50,000 nucleotides of DNA from Glandiceps talaboti (GCF_964340395.1 NC_135567.1:18820306-18870305), one strand, 5' to 3'. Numbered from the stretch's first letter, positions 18,684-29,433 are shown. The notes: generated by a model from the sequence alone, not told the origin. Program-made: numbers and translations.

Positions 18684-21600
18684 CAACTTAAAGTCAAAAA
18701 CTGCTGAACCGATTGCCATGATATTTGGTGGGTCCATTACCTTGGGTGTCTAGTTGGAAAATTGTTCAAATCAAAATGATCGCATCACAGGTGTGTGATT
18801 TGGGTCAAAAAATGTGATTTTTGGTCAAAAAACTTAAACTCAGAAACTACTGGGCAGATTGGTGCGAAATTTGGTGGGAAGATTCTTTAGGGGGTGTAAA
18901 GTAAGATTTGTTCATGACATGATGATTCCATCAGTGATATGCAAATTAGGGCTAAAAATGTGTCTTTTTGGTTAAAAATCTATAATTCCAAAACTACTGA
19001 GCAGATTGGGCTGAAATTTGATGGGGATGCATCTAGGGATGTATGGACGAAGATATATTAAGCATACTATGATTCCATGAGTGATATGCAAATTAGGTGT
19101 AAGAATGTTCACTTTTGGTCAAAAACTTATATCTCAAAAAGTCAATGAGTCTGAAACTTGGCGAAATGTGTCTGAAACTGTTATTCTGCAGATTGTCTTC
19201 AAAATATTTTGACAAAATTGGCCCTAGTGACCATGACCACGCCCTTTAGCAACAACCAAATGGCAGTATATTTTGGTCAAATAACATCATCTGGTAGGCA
19301 AGTGAGTAAACATTCAAAAAATGTATGCAAATACCCTAGTAACCATGACCACGCCCATAGCAACAGCCAAACGGTGGTGTATTTCACAAAGATAACAATG
19401 GGGTTGAATAGACAAATGAATAAACATTCAAAAAATGTATGCAAATACCATAGTAACCATGACCACGCCCATAGCAACAGCCAAACGGTGGTGTATTTCA
19501 CAAAGATAACAATGGGGTTTAATAGACAATTGAATAAGCATTTAAAAAATGTATGTAAATTTGCCTAGCAACAAGACCACGCCCATAGCAACAGCCAAAT
19601 GATCACGTGTATTGCAAAGACAATATCAGGAATTCATACACAAGTGAACAAAAACATACATAAATGTATGCAAATATATCTAACAACATGACCATGCCCA
19701 TAGCAACAGCCAAATGATAGCATTTATCGTAAAGATAGCAACATGGTTGGATAGGCAACTGGATAGTTATTCAGCAAATGAACACCTATTGTTAGCATGG
19801 ACTAGCATATGGATAAACATTTTTAAAAACTGTACAGTTGTGCTACAACGCCATTGGCGGTATTTTTTAAGATACAGCCTAGTTACCTAAAATCATTAAT
19901 TACGCAAATTTTTCATTAAAACTGACTGCAAGCTATATCAAATTTTATAGGACATATCCACTTTTTATAGTTAACGTATGTACTAAATGATATTGAAATT
20001 CAAGTATTCAGTCGTAAGATATAGCCTAATTACCAAAAACCCTTAATTATGCAAATTATTCATTAACACTGAAAGGTAAATCAACAAGCTTTACAGGACA
20101 TATGCAATTGTTATGGTTAACGTGTGTACTGAATTATATTGAAATTGAAGTATGCATTCTTAAGATATAGCCTAACAGGGAAATGATAATTTTACACACT
20201 TTTATTGTAAGTGAAAATGAAAAAAAGAAAGATGTAAGGTTCTTGACTGTAAATGTTAACTCTTCAGCTGTAAGTGTGAAATGAAAATTTGCTTACCTCT
20301 TTCTACACGTCTCAATTCCTGATAAACAGCTTTTGATTCATCGGGAATACTAGATTCTCTTACAATATCTTCTACTGCCTTCACTAATGCAGCCGTCTTT
20401 TCCTCCAGTTCTGGTTTGACTATCCTTCTGTCTTTCAGATCTAATTGAAGTTGTACGTACTTCTCCCACAGTTTTTTCCCTATTTCTGTTTCGTCTACTT
20501 CCTGTTTCACAGCAAACCGGGCAATTTCTTTGTCTATTCTTTTCTCCCTTCTCATATTTCGCAGTATTCGGTGTTTTAAAGACTGGCTGTTAATTTCTGC
20601 TTTCATAGTTTCATATTTATGTACAAGCTCTGCTAGCATCGCGATTTCATATTTATATTTACTGTCTTTATCTGTGGTACTGTCTTTGTCCTGTTGCATT
20701 GCCTGCCTTAATGAACGTGTACCTTTGAGATACTGTACATTATCTAGTAGAGCCCTTTCTTCATCATCTATTATTGGACTGGTATATTTAGGAGACTCTG
20801 TCAGAAGTGATGTTGAGGTGACATCTTCATCCTTTTGAGACGTTGCCAAGGTTACATCTGTAAGTAAACAGCAAAAGGAAATGTAGCTAAGCAGGAAATC
20901 TCTTCAATGTACAAAATTATAATTTTTATTCATGTTCGTCCTAATTGGTAACACGCCCTAATAAAAGACAAGAATCTGACTAAGCCTGCGTTGAAGCATA
21001 GTGTCTAATATTAGTCTTAAAAAAAGACGTCACTCAAACTTGTAAACTGAATACCATGAGAAATACATCATAATATTATAGTATATGTGTCTGACAACAT
21101 GTTATACAGTGCATTATACCATGCACGAGCCATTTAGAACAAAAAATATGGAATACATACTCTGGTCGTTGTACGTCATGACAACGTATGTCTATGTCAT
21201 TGCTTCTGCTGTGTTCAAAATGAGTCAAAACGTTTATAATTGTCATTACTTTCCCCTATTTTTATATGCTATTAATGGTGCCGGTATAAGTATGTTATTC
21301 TCCAATATTTTTCTTCATTCAGCCAGAAAATGCTTGTGACCTAAGGGCTGTCACTACTCGTCTATCGACTAGTCACAAAGACCCCTTAGGTCACTCGTGT
21401 TTTTTCTGGCTGAATGAAGAAAAATATTGGGGAATAACATCTAAATGTCAGTAAACAGTCATATTTACCTGCAGTTGGTTCATCTCCCAATTCCTCCTTA
21501 CACAAAAAATACTCTTCATGATCTATCCATGTTTCCACTGATAGGTACGTGTAATTCTTCTTATCAAAGTAAGCACCAGTAATCATTCCATTCAGACGTT

Positions 21601-24556
21601 TACTTTTATACTCTGTCATCAAGCAATCCAGAGCCTCGTGTGACTTGCATTCCATGACATATGACATGTTATCTCCATCGATATATTTCAGGGATAGCTG
21701 TGGATGAAGTTCACCTAACTTCCTTGGTACTCTTGAAGGCTCACGTAGTGATGTGGCAAACTCCTTTTCTACATCATTAACTGTACTTCCTTTCTTAGGA
21801 ATACAGTTAACAATCTCAAAGGCGATTGATAATTCCACTAAAGAAAAAAATAAGATAATTTAATGTAATATTTGCATTCAAAAATGATGAATATGTGTTC
21901 AATGGAGCCAGATATGCTAACAATCTTCCGAATTTTTGCTCTGTTCTGGTCATGCAAAAACGATTGCAATGCAATATGAAATAAAATCATAAGAAACTTA
22001 AATCGAACTAATAAGGGTGACCTTATTTTTTTTTGATTTTCTCATTACCTGACCGACCCAAATTTTCAGTTCCAACATCAAAATAAAAAATATTTTTATT
22101 TTCGCCCACCCTTAATATTTTACAAAACAATGCCATCTCTGGCAAGAATAAGCAAGAGTTTAACTGTCTACAGTCATGGCGTTGATGACGACACTTGTTC
22201 ACGAACAGGGCATTACTTTCATTATGGAAGTTATTAAAGTAGGGGGCTGAAAATATGCCATTTGTGTAGAGAAGCTGGGAAAGGGTTTGTTACCAGGAAT
22301 CCGACAGAAAGAAAATAGAGAGAAGGAAAAGGAGCGGCAGAGAAATATGAAGATGATTTTTTTTTTACTTTTTAAAGAAATTGACCGACAGACCAATAGT
22401 TGCCATGAAAAAGTAATGAGAAACATATTTTTAAAAAATAGGATCACCCTAAGTGAATGAGTAATATGATTGGTCTTCAACAACACAAATATTTCTATCA
22501 TGTTTCTGAATTCATCTTTTATGCAAGAGTCTAATATTTTGATTCGTTTTACGAAAAAATTGCAGTACTTAAAATGAGTACATACATGAGTTTCGTTCTC
22601 TTTGATTTTCTTCATCGAGTTCAGGTCTAACTTCATCAACACTTGGTAACACCCCTTCCTCTTCATTTCTTAAAACGCCATGTGTTTCTAGAAGGATTAC
22701 AAGAAGACAGAGTATAAGGTTAACGTAGTGTATCAATTGAGATGTGAAATTAGTTTCAATAAGTAAATTCAATGAAATTCCATTTGCCATGCACAATATG
22801 GGCTTCTTCAGACCTAGAGATGTCTAAGTGTATAATTGAGACTCTTTTTATAAAACATTACCTAATCTCCCCAACATGACTTATATTTGTACAGGGCTTA
22901 TATAATATTATATTATGTATGCATTCCATGTAAAATCAATTAACGTGATATAAACATTTGGTCATCTTTTACTTTCTGTGTCATGAAATTTGCTGTCATT
23001 TTTCACTTACCAGGAATTGTGTCTTCTTTAATGTTTATGTCATCAGAGCAGATCTGTTTGAAGTCCTTGTTGATATCTTTCAATTTAGGTTCCACTACTT
23101 GCTGTATTGTAGTCTTAACTTCCATGGCTGTCTTCAGGGCAAGGTCATAGTTCTGGCTGATGTGTAAAATCTTCTCCTGTAAGTCATCTGGTTTATCCGT
23201 CATATCAACGACCATTCTCTCAGTGTAGGTATCCAAGTGTTTTGTCATCAATGTGTTGCAAGGCGACCCTAACGGCATGATAACCGGTATTCCTGCACAC
23301 ATAGCTGCTAGTGAAAGTCCCACATAGTTCATTGGAGATGGTTGGATAAGAACAAGATGGGAAGAGCTCAGTTCTGTCTCAAGTTGGGTGGTCGTTGGCA
23401 TCTTACCAGGGATAATCTTCAAGTGGGTATATGGCTGAATACGCGTTATGAGATCAATATTCTCACCAGTTGGCACACCTAGGATTCTCCAACTTGTCAT
23501 CTTTGAAGCATTCTTATAATTGGTTTCAGCAACCAGATTCATGGCTCGCACGATTGGTGAATCACCATTTAAGTTGTAGAGTTCATGTGGTTCAAACAAG
23601 GACAGTACTTTCAATTTGTGCTGTGCAGTCGTTGGGTCGACTGTTGGTAAGTTGTAGAATCTCTCATTTGGCATTGGTGATAATTCTATGTGCTTTATTT
23701 CTGGATGAGGTTGGTACATCTGTCTGTATTCTTCCATCATATTCCATCCAAGAGAAAATGCAGCTTTAGATTTCTTTGTTTCACGTATCAATTCTCTAAG
23801 TCGCAGCTCCAATTCCTTGGGAGAGCAGCCAGCAACAGCTGGTGTAATGACGTCAGGCTGTAGCAGGTTAATCATGTAGAGTGATGCCCATGGAAACAGG
23901 TCGTCATGAATATGCAGAGCAGCATCTGAATCAAACATGGAGAACCCAAACACAAAGTTTACATCATCCACGTCCTTGAGTCCAGGAAAGCAATCATCAG
24001 GATATAAGTACCAATCAGAGAGAGGCTTTCTGTAGGCCATCCGACCAATCGGTGATGGAGATAACAGTTTTGCACCCGATTCACCAGACTCCTTCTCAGC
24101 CTGTTTATTTCTGTCTATGACTACACAGTACACTGTAACACCAATTTCCTGAAGGAGTTTAACAAGCAGATGAACAGCACCTGGGGCTCCTGCTTGAGCT
24201 GGAGTTCCTAGTGACTGAGAAATTATCAGAGCTACAGGGTCCATCACTTCTCCTGCAAAACAGTAAATGATAACCAGTGAGACAAGAATCTTTAAAAACT
24301 CATTGTATAGTTCGGCAGTGAATTTTTTTTTAAAGTTTCTGCTCACAAGGACTGACAGCTGTTAGGTTTTGAGAATGTAAACCTTTAATCTGGACCTAAT
24401 AGGCTAGTCATTCCTATGTTCTCTGAAATAAGTTGATAGAAACAAATATCATTCTCTTTAAATTATATATAGTGCTGTCTCTATGACACATTATCTGCAC
24501 TTCTCAGTGAAATCGAGCGTTTAGATATTTGTTGTTGCTGCTGCTGCTGCTGCTGC

Positions 24557-24599
<43 letters not shown>

Positions 24600-26549
24600 G
24601 GTGGTGGTGGTGTTGGTGTTGTTGTTGTTGGTGGTGGTGGTGGTATGCTCATACTTACCAAGTAGTATCTTTTTCAACCTCTCATATTCTCTGGTGTGTA
24701 TCCTGAGAGCAATCCGGACTCTATATCCTGCTTTAGAAGCTTTGGCTCTCATTTCTGGTGTGATCAGAATGTCAGACAGAATTTCTTGTACAACACCAGT
24801 CTGGTGTCTCTGCCAGAAATGCTCCAGATCATCGGGTGAAAGAAAGCTGAGATAGAAGAGGAGAGAACCATGTTCCAACTTCTCAAGCTTTGCTTTGTGT
24901 ATTTCATATGCTTTTTCGAGTTTTTCCATCTTATTAGGATCATTACCATCCATAAGAGCTTTCTTTTCTCGTTTGAAGTGTTCTATAATTTCATTTAGCA
25001 CCTCTCGTTTAACCTTCTCTTTCTGCTCTTTTATCTCTAGTTTTGTTCTTCGGCTTTGGAGGCGTAGCTTTTTTTCTGCCATATCTAACCTCTTCTCCTC
25101 TTCATCAAGCTTGAATTCCTCCAATTCAAGATTTTCTTCATCCTCGAGACTTTTTCTCTTCCTGTGCTCCACCCTAAGTTTGTCGTCCTGTATGTTCACC
25201 CCATAGTATTCCTCTATTACAGCAACACGTTCCTTTTTAACCATGGCCCTTTTGCCCTCAACCGTTTTTATCTTTTCATTAATTTCTACCTCTTCATCTG
25301 TTTCTGGGTCATCAGTTTCAAGTTCATCCAATTGTACAAAAGCTTCTGCTTTCAAAGCTGTAAATATATTTATTATACAATTACTGCACTGTCACAAACC
25401 AAAACCAACTTTCAAAATATCTTTTATTTCTTGAATAGATATTGACATATCAATTATTAGAACAAACCATGGGAAAGGAACTTGATAATCCTTTTAGAAC
25501 AAACCAAGGGAAGGGAACTTGGAACCCTTTTAGAACAAACCAAGGGAAAACAACTTGAATGATAATCCTTTTAGAACAAACCAAGGGAAGAGAACTTGAT
25601 AATCTGCATATTCAAAGTTGCTTATTGTTGAGAGGATAGTTTACAATGGAAGACCCACCTGGACGGCATGTTGATTTTTTCTTAAGATAATTCACTACCA
25701 GATCTTTCCTGTCCACGTGGCATAACAGTTCCTCAAGAGCTGCCGTATTTGATTCACTGATAATGTCCATTTGATATAGTTTGAAGAATAGATCACCTGG
25801 TATTTTCATTTTGTCCAGATCACCCGTGGGGAGAAAGTTATTACACAGTAGTTTCATTTCATGAAAACCTCCTGTGAAAAGAATTCGAAAAAGAACAGCT
25901 AAGTGTATATTTTTTACTTCTAAATGATTAGATATGTTTAATGTCAATAATGAACAAACCCAGCAGTTAATTATTTGCAATCGATTGAATTGTCTGATGC
26001 GACTACACGCTAACAATTATTTTGAAGTTGCCCCAGAGTTTCCTTCACATGATATGACAATCCTAAGTGCCTATTCCCTTCAGTGCACAACACGTCTCAT
26101 GGATATTCATTGCTCAACCATGAATATATTATTTCTTCTGATTCCCATGATGCAATGGCCTACAGCAAAGATACCCTGTAAAGGCACAATATCAAATTGA
26201 CATTTCTCTGAATCGCAAGTTTATTTTAAGTGGTGTAAGATCATGAATAACTCCCCAGAACTCTACCCATAGTTTATGAAAAAGTCTATTTCCTGGAGTG
26301 TCATTCTCTTTTAATTATTGAGTTCTCTAAATACTCCAAACAAATGATAACGTGATGTATTTACTTTACTAATTGAAAAGAGGATAGTTAAATTTCATTA
26401 TACTCTGAGGTTTGTATGGCATACTTACTATCTGTGACTTCCTTTGACAACTTCAATAGTGTTAGCATGAATGGATCAAATAGTTGCTTCTTCTTGGGTT
26501 GGTCTTGACTACCAACACTTAATTTACTAAGAGGTTTTGACTCTGCCAT
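17272..26549 (-). CDS. DED / TRADD-N / pseudo-glycosyltransferase / NHL multidomain protein (1366 aa)
   Basis: Eight coding exons (26429-26549, 25659-25871, 24659-25357, 23011-24252, 22586-22687, 21469-21837, 20297-20857, 17272-18065) total 4101 nt. Every junction is GT-AG and every intron is phase 1. Domains: death effector domain about 24-106, with R95-K-D-L98 as the RxDL motif; charged coiled coil about 115-272; TRADD-N-like segment about 274-344; GT-B/GT4-like domain about 345-740; acidic linker 759-792; second TRADD-N-like domain about 793-905; coiled coil about 930-1090; NHL-type beta-propeller about 1108-1366. The GT4 E-x7-E signature has no Glu (region 649-668, NYVGLSLAAM), so catalysis is unlikely. 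The order of death-fold effector, large central domain and propeller suggests a cytosolic immune or apoptotic sensor; this is inference. The start has an in-frame TGA two codons upstream. I know no named gene with this order. Confidence 0.85.
18143..20200. repeat. Repeat cluster with hairpin heads in the last intron of the DED-NHL gene
   Basis: Two heads, at 18143-18225 and 18553-18680, share a ctgaac..gttcag hairpin, then tagtgctatag and a long TG tract. The second extends to an imperfect stem, tagcacaactgaac paired with gttcagtagtgcta. Behind them are diverged units of about 140 bp (phrases attaattatgcaaat and taagatatagcctaa) and five units of about 112 bp (ccatgaccacgcccatagca) at 19222-19700. 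It looks like one or two nested elements without coding capacity. Confidence 0.7.
20297..20857 (-). CDS. DED-NHL gene, coding exon 7 (coiled coil)
   Basis: Residues 916-1102. A Ser/Thr-rich start is followed by long charged helices (MLAELVHKYETMKAE, MRREKRIDKEIARF, LWEKYVQLQLDLKDRR). It is probably a spacer or oligomerisation region before the propeller. Confidence 0.85.
21113..21445 (+). mobile_element. Hairpin-ended MITE, copy 1
   Basis: An element of about 330 bp in the intron between coding exons 6 and 7. Its right 150 bp form a long hairpin: ttattctccaatatttttct to aggtcac, then the inverted arm gtgacctaag to ggggaataac. The left part contains gaatacatactctggtcg. It shares both parts with the copies at about 26690 and 27842. 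Confidence 0.8.
21469..21837 (-). CDS. DED-NHL gene, coding exon 6 (TRADD-N-like)
   Basis: Residues 793-915, a complete module: strand ELSIAFEIV, helix EKEFATSL, strand LSLKYI, then MSYVMECKSHEALDCLMTEY and strands YLSVETWI and EYFLCKEEL. The layout matches the TRADD N-terminal domain pattern. Confidence 0.82.
21838..22585. other. Intron, nothing recognised
   Basis: AT-rich intron between coding exons 5 and 6. No repeat or exon candidate was supported. Confidence 0.5.
22586..22687 (-). CDS. DED-NHL gene, coding exon 5 (acidic linker)
   Basis: Thirty-four codons, phase 1 at both ends, from acceptor cttctag|AAACA to donor CTCAT|GTATGT. It encodes the acidic stretch NEEEGVLPSVDEVRPELDEE. Length and phase would let it be skipped without a frameshift. 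This is the least certain exon of the gene. Confidence 0.7.
23011..24252 (-). CDS. DED-NHL gene, coding exon 4 (GT-B glycosyltransferase-like)
   Basis: Residues 345-758 in one 1242-nt exon. The N-terminal Rossmann half starts ALIISQSLGTP and continues GAVHLLVKLLQEIGVTVYCV. A linker has FFALGW-like FSLGWNMMEEY. The C-terminal half carries LKIIPGKMP and HLVLIQPSPMNYVGLSLAAM, then AGIPVIMPLGSP. The fold matches GT4 proteins, but both acidic residues of E-x7-E are absent. Confidence 0.85.
24529..24652. repeat. CTG/TTG/TGG trinucleotide repeat
   Basis: A 120-bp trinucleotide tract immediately downstream of the coding exon 3 donor on the minus strand. In the exon's frame it reads poly-Thr, poly-Asn and poly-Ser before a stop near 24504. 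Confidence 0.95.
24659..25357 (-). CDS. DED-NHL gene, coding exon 3 (coiled coil and TRADD-N-like)
   Basis: Residues 112-344. A long Lys/Glu-rich helix precedes HGSLLFYLSFLSPDDLEHFW, the signature found in TRADD N-terminal-like modules (hydrophobic strand, then helix with W and xxG). The frame stays open for about 52 codons past the donor CTTG|GTAAGT, through a poly-Thr/Asn/Ser repeat. Confidence 0.88.
25460..25612. repeat. About 38-bp minisatellite in intron 2 of the DED-NHL gene
   Basis: Four units of about 33-50 bp built on tttagaacaaaccaagggaa and gaacttgataatcc. Does not include exon sequence. Confidence 0.9.
25659..25871 (-). CDS. DED-NHL gene, coding exon 2 (rest of DED)
   Basis: Acceptor ttcacag|GAGG, donor CCAG|GTGGGT. 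Residues 41-111 carry FHEMKLLC, GDLFFKLYQMDIIS, ALEELLCHV and DRKDLV, the DED helix pattern and RxDL motif. Confidence 0.9.
26429..26549 (-). CDS. DED-NHL gene, coding exon 1 (start, DED helix 1)
   Basis: The exon proper starts at 26559 (acceptor gtctag|GCAG). ATG at 26549 is preceded in frame by TGA-AGG, which fixes the start. It encodes MAESKPLSKL through FDPFMLTLLKLSKEVTD and stops in DED helix 1, at donor GATA|GTAAGT. Confidence 0.85.
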
Positions 26550-26689
26550 CCTTCACTGCCTAGACAAATGAGATAAAATCAAACAACAAAGTCTGAAAAA
26601 ATAATAGGAAACATATAAAGCCAGCGTATCATTCTGTTTGTCTCTTATTCTCACAAAATGAAATATTTTATGTATAAGCCTTCTTTTCA

Positions 26690-27015
26690 TTATACCATGC
26701 ATGAACCAAGTTGAAGAAAAAGTATGGAATATATACTCTGGTCGTACGAGGTCACAACGCTGCGTGTCTATGTCACTGGTTCTGCTGTGTTTGAAATATG
26801 AGTCAAAACATTCAGAATTGCCATTATTTTCCCCGATATTTTTTGATATTACTGGCACTAGTATAATTATGTTATTCTCCAATATTTTTCTCCATTGAGT
26901 TGGAAAATACTCCTGACCTAAGGGGTTTGTCACTACTCGTCAAGAAACTCGTAGTGACCGTTAGGTCACTCGTGTTTTCCTTGGCTGAACGAAGAAATTT
27001 ATTGGGGAATAACAT
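26690..27015 (+). mobile_element. Hairpin-ended MITE, copy 2
   Basis: Same order as copy 1: tataccatgcatgaacc, tatggaatatatactctggt, then the hairpin 26868-27012 (left arm ttattctccaatatttttct). Located in the 5' UTR intron of the DED-NHL gene. Confidence 0.8.
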
Positions 27016-27841
27016 CTAACTGTTCATGACGTTTTGACTGCTGGACAATCTTCCTTTCGATAGGCATTCTATTGAATCAAAGTTTTTACCTAGCTATCAG
27101 GCATGTGTGTGATTATATGCTATTAAAAAATGTAATTACCAACAATTTCATTAAATCTGAACTAGCTGCAACTAAGCATATTTTTTGATAAAGTTTTGGG
27201 AGATACAATAACTTGCTCGTAATATCGTACATTCTGAACAGCATTGAATCACCTATGGGCGAATGTGTTTTTTGTAGAAAATTGGTCAGTACCCAAAATC
27301 AGCGCCCCCAACGGCGATCACGACTTAAATCTGTTATTACAATATTAATAGATAAGATCAAACACTCTATTGATCAACATGGCCAATATCTAATTATTGG
27401 TATTTTAACACTTTTCAGTGAATAGATCAAACATCGGTACTCCAGTTACAAACTAGTCCAGCGCAATCAAAACGACAGCTTTCACTCAAGATTTAAACTT
27501 GTCACTACACCACCTACGGATTATATTGATCACTAAATAACACATTAACAGATGCAATGTCTTTGTATACGTAATTGACCAAAGATATCTTTGGTTACCT
27601 GATGAAAAAAATATCACAGTTGCAGCTAGTACTGGTAGACATGTTACATGCCGGATGTTTTTATACCTTTGAATTACTTCTGTCCGTTGTAATCTAGTGA
27701 ATATTTTGTGGAAAATGTCTAACCCTGCATCCCAATGTGAATATAAATGAAAAGCAAGTATAAAACTTGTGCCACCCCCCCCCCCAACACACACACACAC
27801 ACACACTCATCTGATGTGCTGCAAGAAATCAAACAATTTGA

Positions 27842-28145
27842 TGTTATTCCACAATAGTTTTCTTCGTTCAGCTGAGGAAAATATGAGTGACTTAAGGAGC
27901 CTTGTCATGACTGGTCGTTAGACGAGTTGTAACAAACCTTTAGGTCAGGTGTATTTTCTGGCTGAATGAAGAAATATATTAGGGAATAACATAATTATAC
28001 CTCCTCCAGCATAATTTATGAAAAATCTGGAAAAAGAATGGTGATTTGGAACAGTTTTTGACTGATATTTTAAGCACCACAAACCAGTGACGTAGACACA
28101 GGTTGTCACAATGTAGAACGAACAGGATATGTAATCCATATTTTC
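27842..28145 (-). mobile_element. Hairpin-ended MITE, copy 3 (inverted)
   Basis: The hairpin at 27842-27990 is followed by the body in the opposite order and strand relative to copies 1 and 2, ending aggatatgtaatccatat. A 63-64 aa frame in this copy resembles the one in copy 1 (MEYI/MDYI start, SNIFLHSARK/PNIFLHSARK end), but copy 2 has stops. Confidence 0.75.
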
Positions 28146-28221
28146 TGTTCAAAGACAATAACTTGGCTTGAGTATGGCGTAATCATGATAATTAAAATTA
28201 ATCGATAGCAGTGACAATTAC

Positions 28222-28295
28222 CTTCTTCCAGGTTTAATCTTTCTCTTGTTTTTATTCCTCCTCAGGTTGATCCTGACTCTGCCATCTTTCACCAC
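28222..28295 (-). other. Decayed or untranslated duplicate of the start exon
   Basis: The segment runs from acceptor tctatag to donor GAAG|GTAATT. Like the true start exon it reads ..GTGAA.G-ATGGCAGAGTCA, including an in-frame TGA just upstream. After MAESGST it meets a stop (TGA). It is either a 5' UTR exon with a 7-codon upstream frame or a dead duplicate of coding exon 1. Confidence 0.6.
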
Positions 28296-28611
28296 CTATA
28301 GACAATGAGGGAAAAGTCGATCATCTAAACCTGGGGTACATTCGATCATGCAACCCTGCGAACATCAAAATATGCCCTAAGTAGAGTTCGGTTATTGCAT
28401 GACGTCATACTCAGGTTGCCCCCAAATAGACTCATTTTGTGAAGCTGGGGCAGCTTGAGGGTTTGAACGACAGAATGTTTGACATATGTCACTGACTAGT
28501 CTGGGTGATCGTTAAAACTATGGAAATGTTTATGTAAATCTAGACTTTCTCATAAGTTCATCCTGTATGGATTGGGTTACAGAATGTTGTAGAATTTGTG
28601 AAACCATAACA

Positions 28612-29372
28612 TTATAGCTAAAATGGTGTAGGCTTGGTGTTTCACTCATGGTACATTACGTTTTTGACACAACGATAGACATATTTCAATTCTAGACTAA
28701 CAATAACAGAGACACAATAAACGCAACAGGATCCTTTACCCAATCACATTGAACACTGATAAGCATTGCTATTCTTTCACAGTGCAGTAAAAACAGGTTG
28801 CTAATGAAAGTATTACACATGGACTTGATGTTTTTAATAGCTGCAAATGTTCTTATTTAACTGATAATCAACATATCAACTTGACCACTTCTACATCCCC
28901 ACTGTGCACGGCATCTATGTAATTGTTTCTTTTGCATTAGAAGTACTAGTTGTCTGAGGGTGTGTAAAAAATGTCATGTTACATGAATGAAACACCAAGC
29001 CAACATCATTTTAGCTGTAAATGTCATGTCACATGAGTGAAACACCAAGCCTACATCATTTTAGCTGTAAATGCAATGTTAAGTGAGTGAAACACCAAGC
29101 CTACATCATTTTAGCTGTAACTGTCATGTCACATGAGTGAAACACCAAGCCTACATCATTTTAGCTGTAACTCATGTCACATGTGTGAAACACCAAGCCT
29201 ACATCATTTAGCTGTAAATGTCATGTCACATGAGTGAAACACCAAGCCTACATCATTTTAGCTGTAATATCACATGAGTGAAACACCAAGCCTACATCAT
29301 TTTAGCTGTAACTGTACATTTCATGTCATGTCTCATGAGTGAAACAACTACATCATTTTAGCTGTATATTTG
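28612..29372. repeat. About 52-bp tandem repeat with an inverted copy
   Basis: About 8 units of catgagtgaaacaccaagcc and tacatcattttagctgtaa at 28975-29372. One unit near 28612-28662 is in reverse orientation (ttagctg/cagctaa phrases inverted). The pair could fold into a long stem. Lies in the 5' UTR intron of the DED-NHL gene. Confidence 0.88.
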
Positions 29373-29433
29373 AGAAGAGACTTGTAAAATGGGAGTGAAA
29401 TTGGACTCTGTAAAAGTATGAACCGGGACTCAC

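Noticed and set aside
18143-18700. Helitron 3' end
   Set aside because: A terminal hairpin is present, but only one of the two copies is followed by a CTRR-like end, and no A/T insertion-site evidence was clear.
20530-20838. Hydrophobic plus-strand open frame
   Set aside because: It is the antisense of the coiled-coil exon of the DED-NHL gene.
22199-22666. 155-aa minus-strand frame as a separate gene
   Set aside because: Only 22586-22687 fits splice sites and phase, and that in a different frame. The rest is AT-rich intron.
28975-29372. Regularly spaced repeats resembling a CRISPR array
   Set aside because: The units are head-to-tail minisatellite copies with no unique spacers, in an animal genome.
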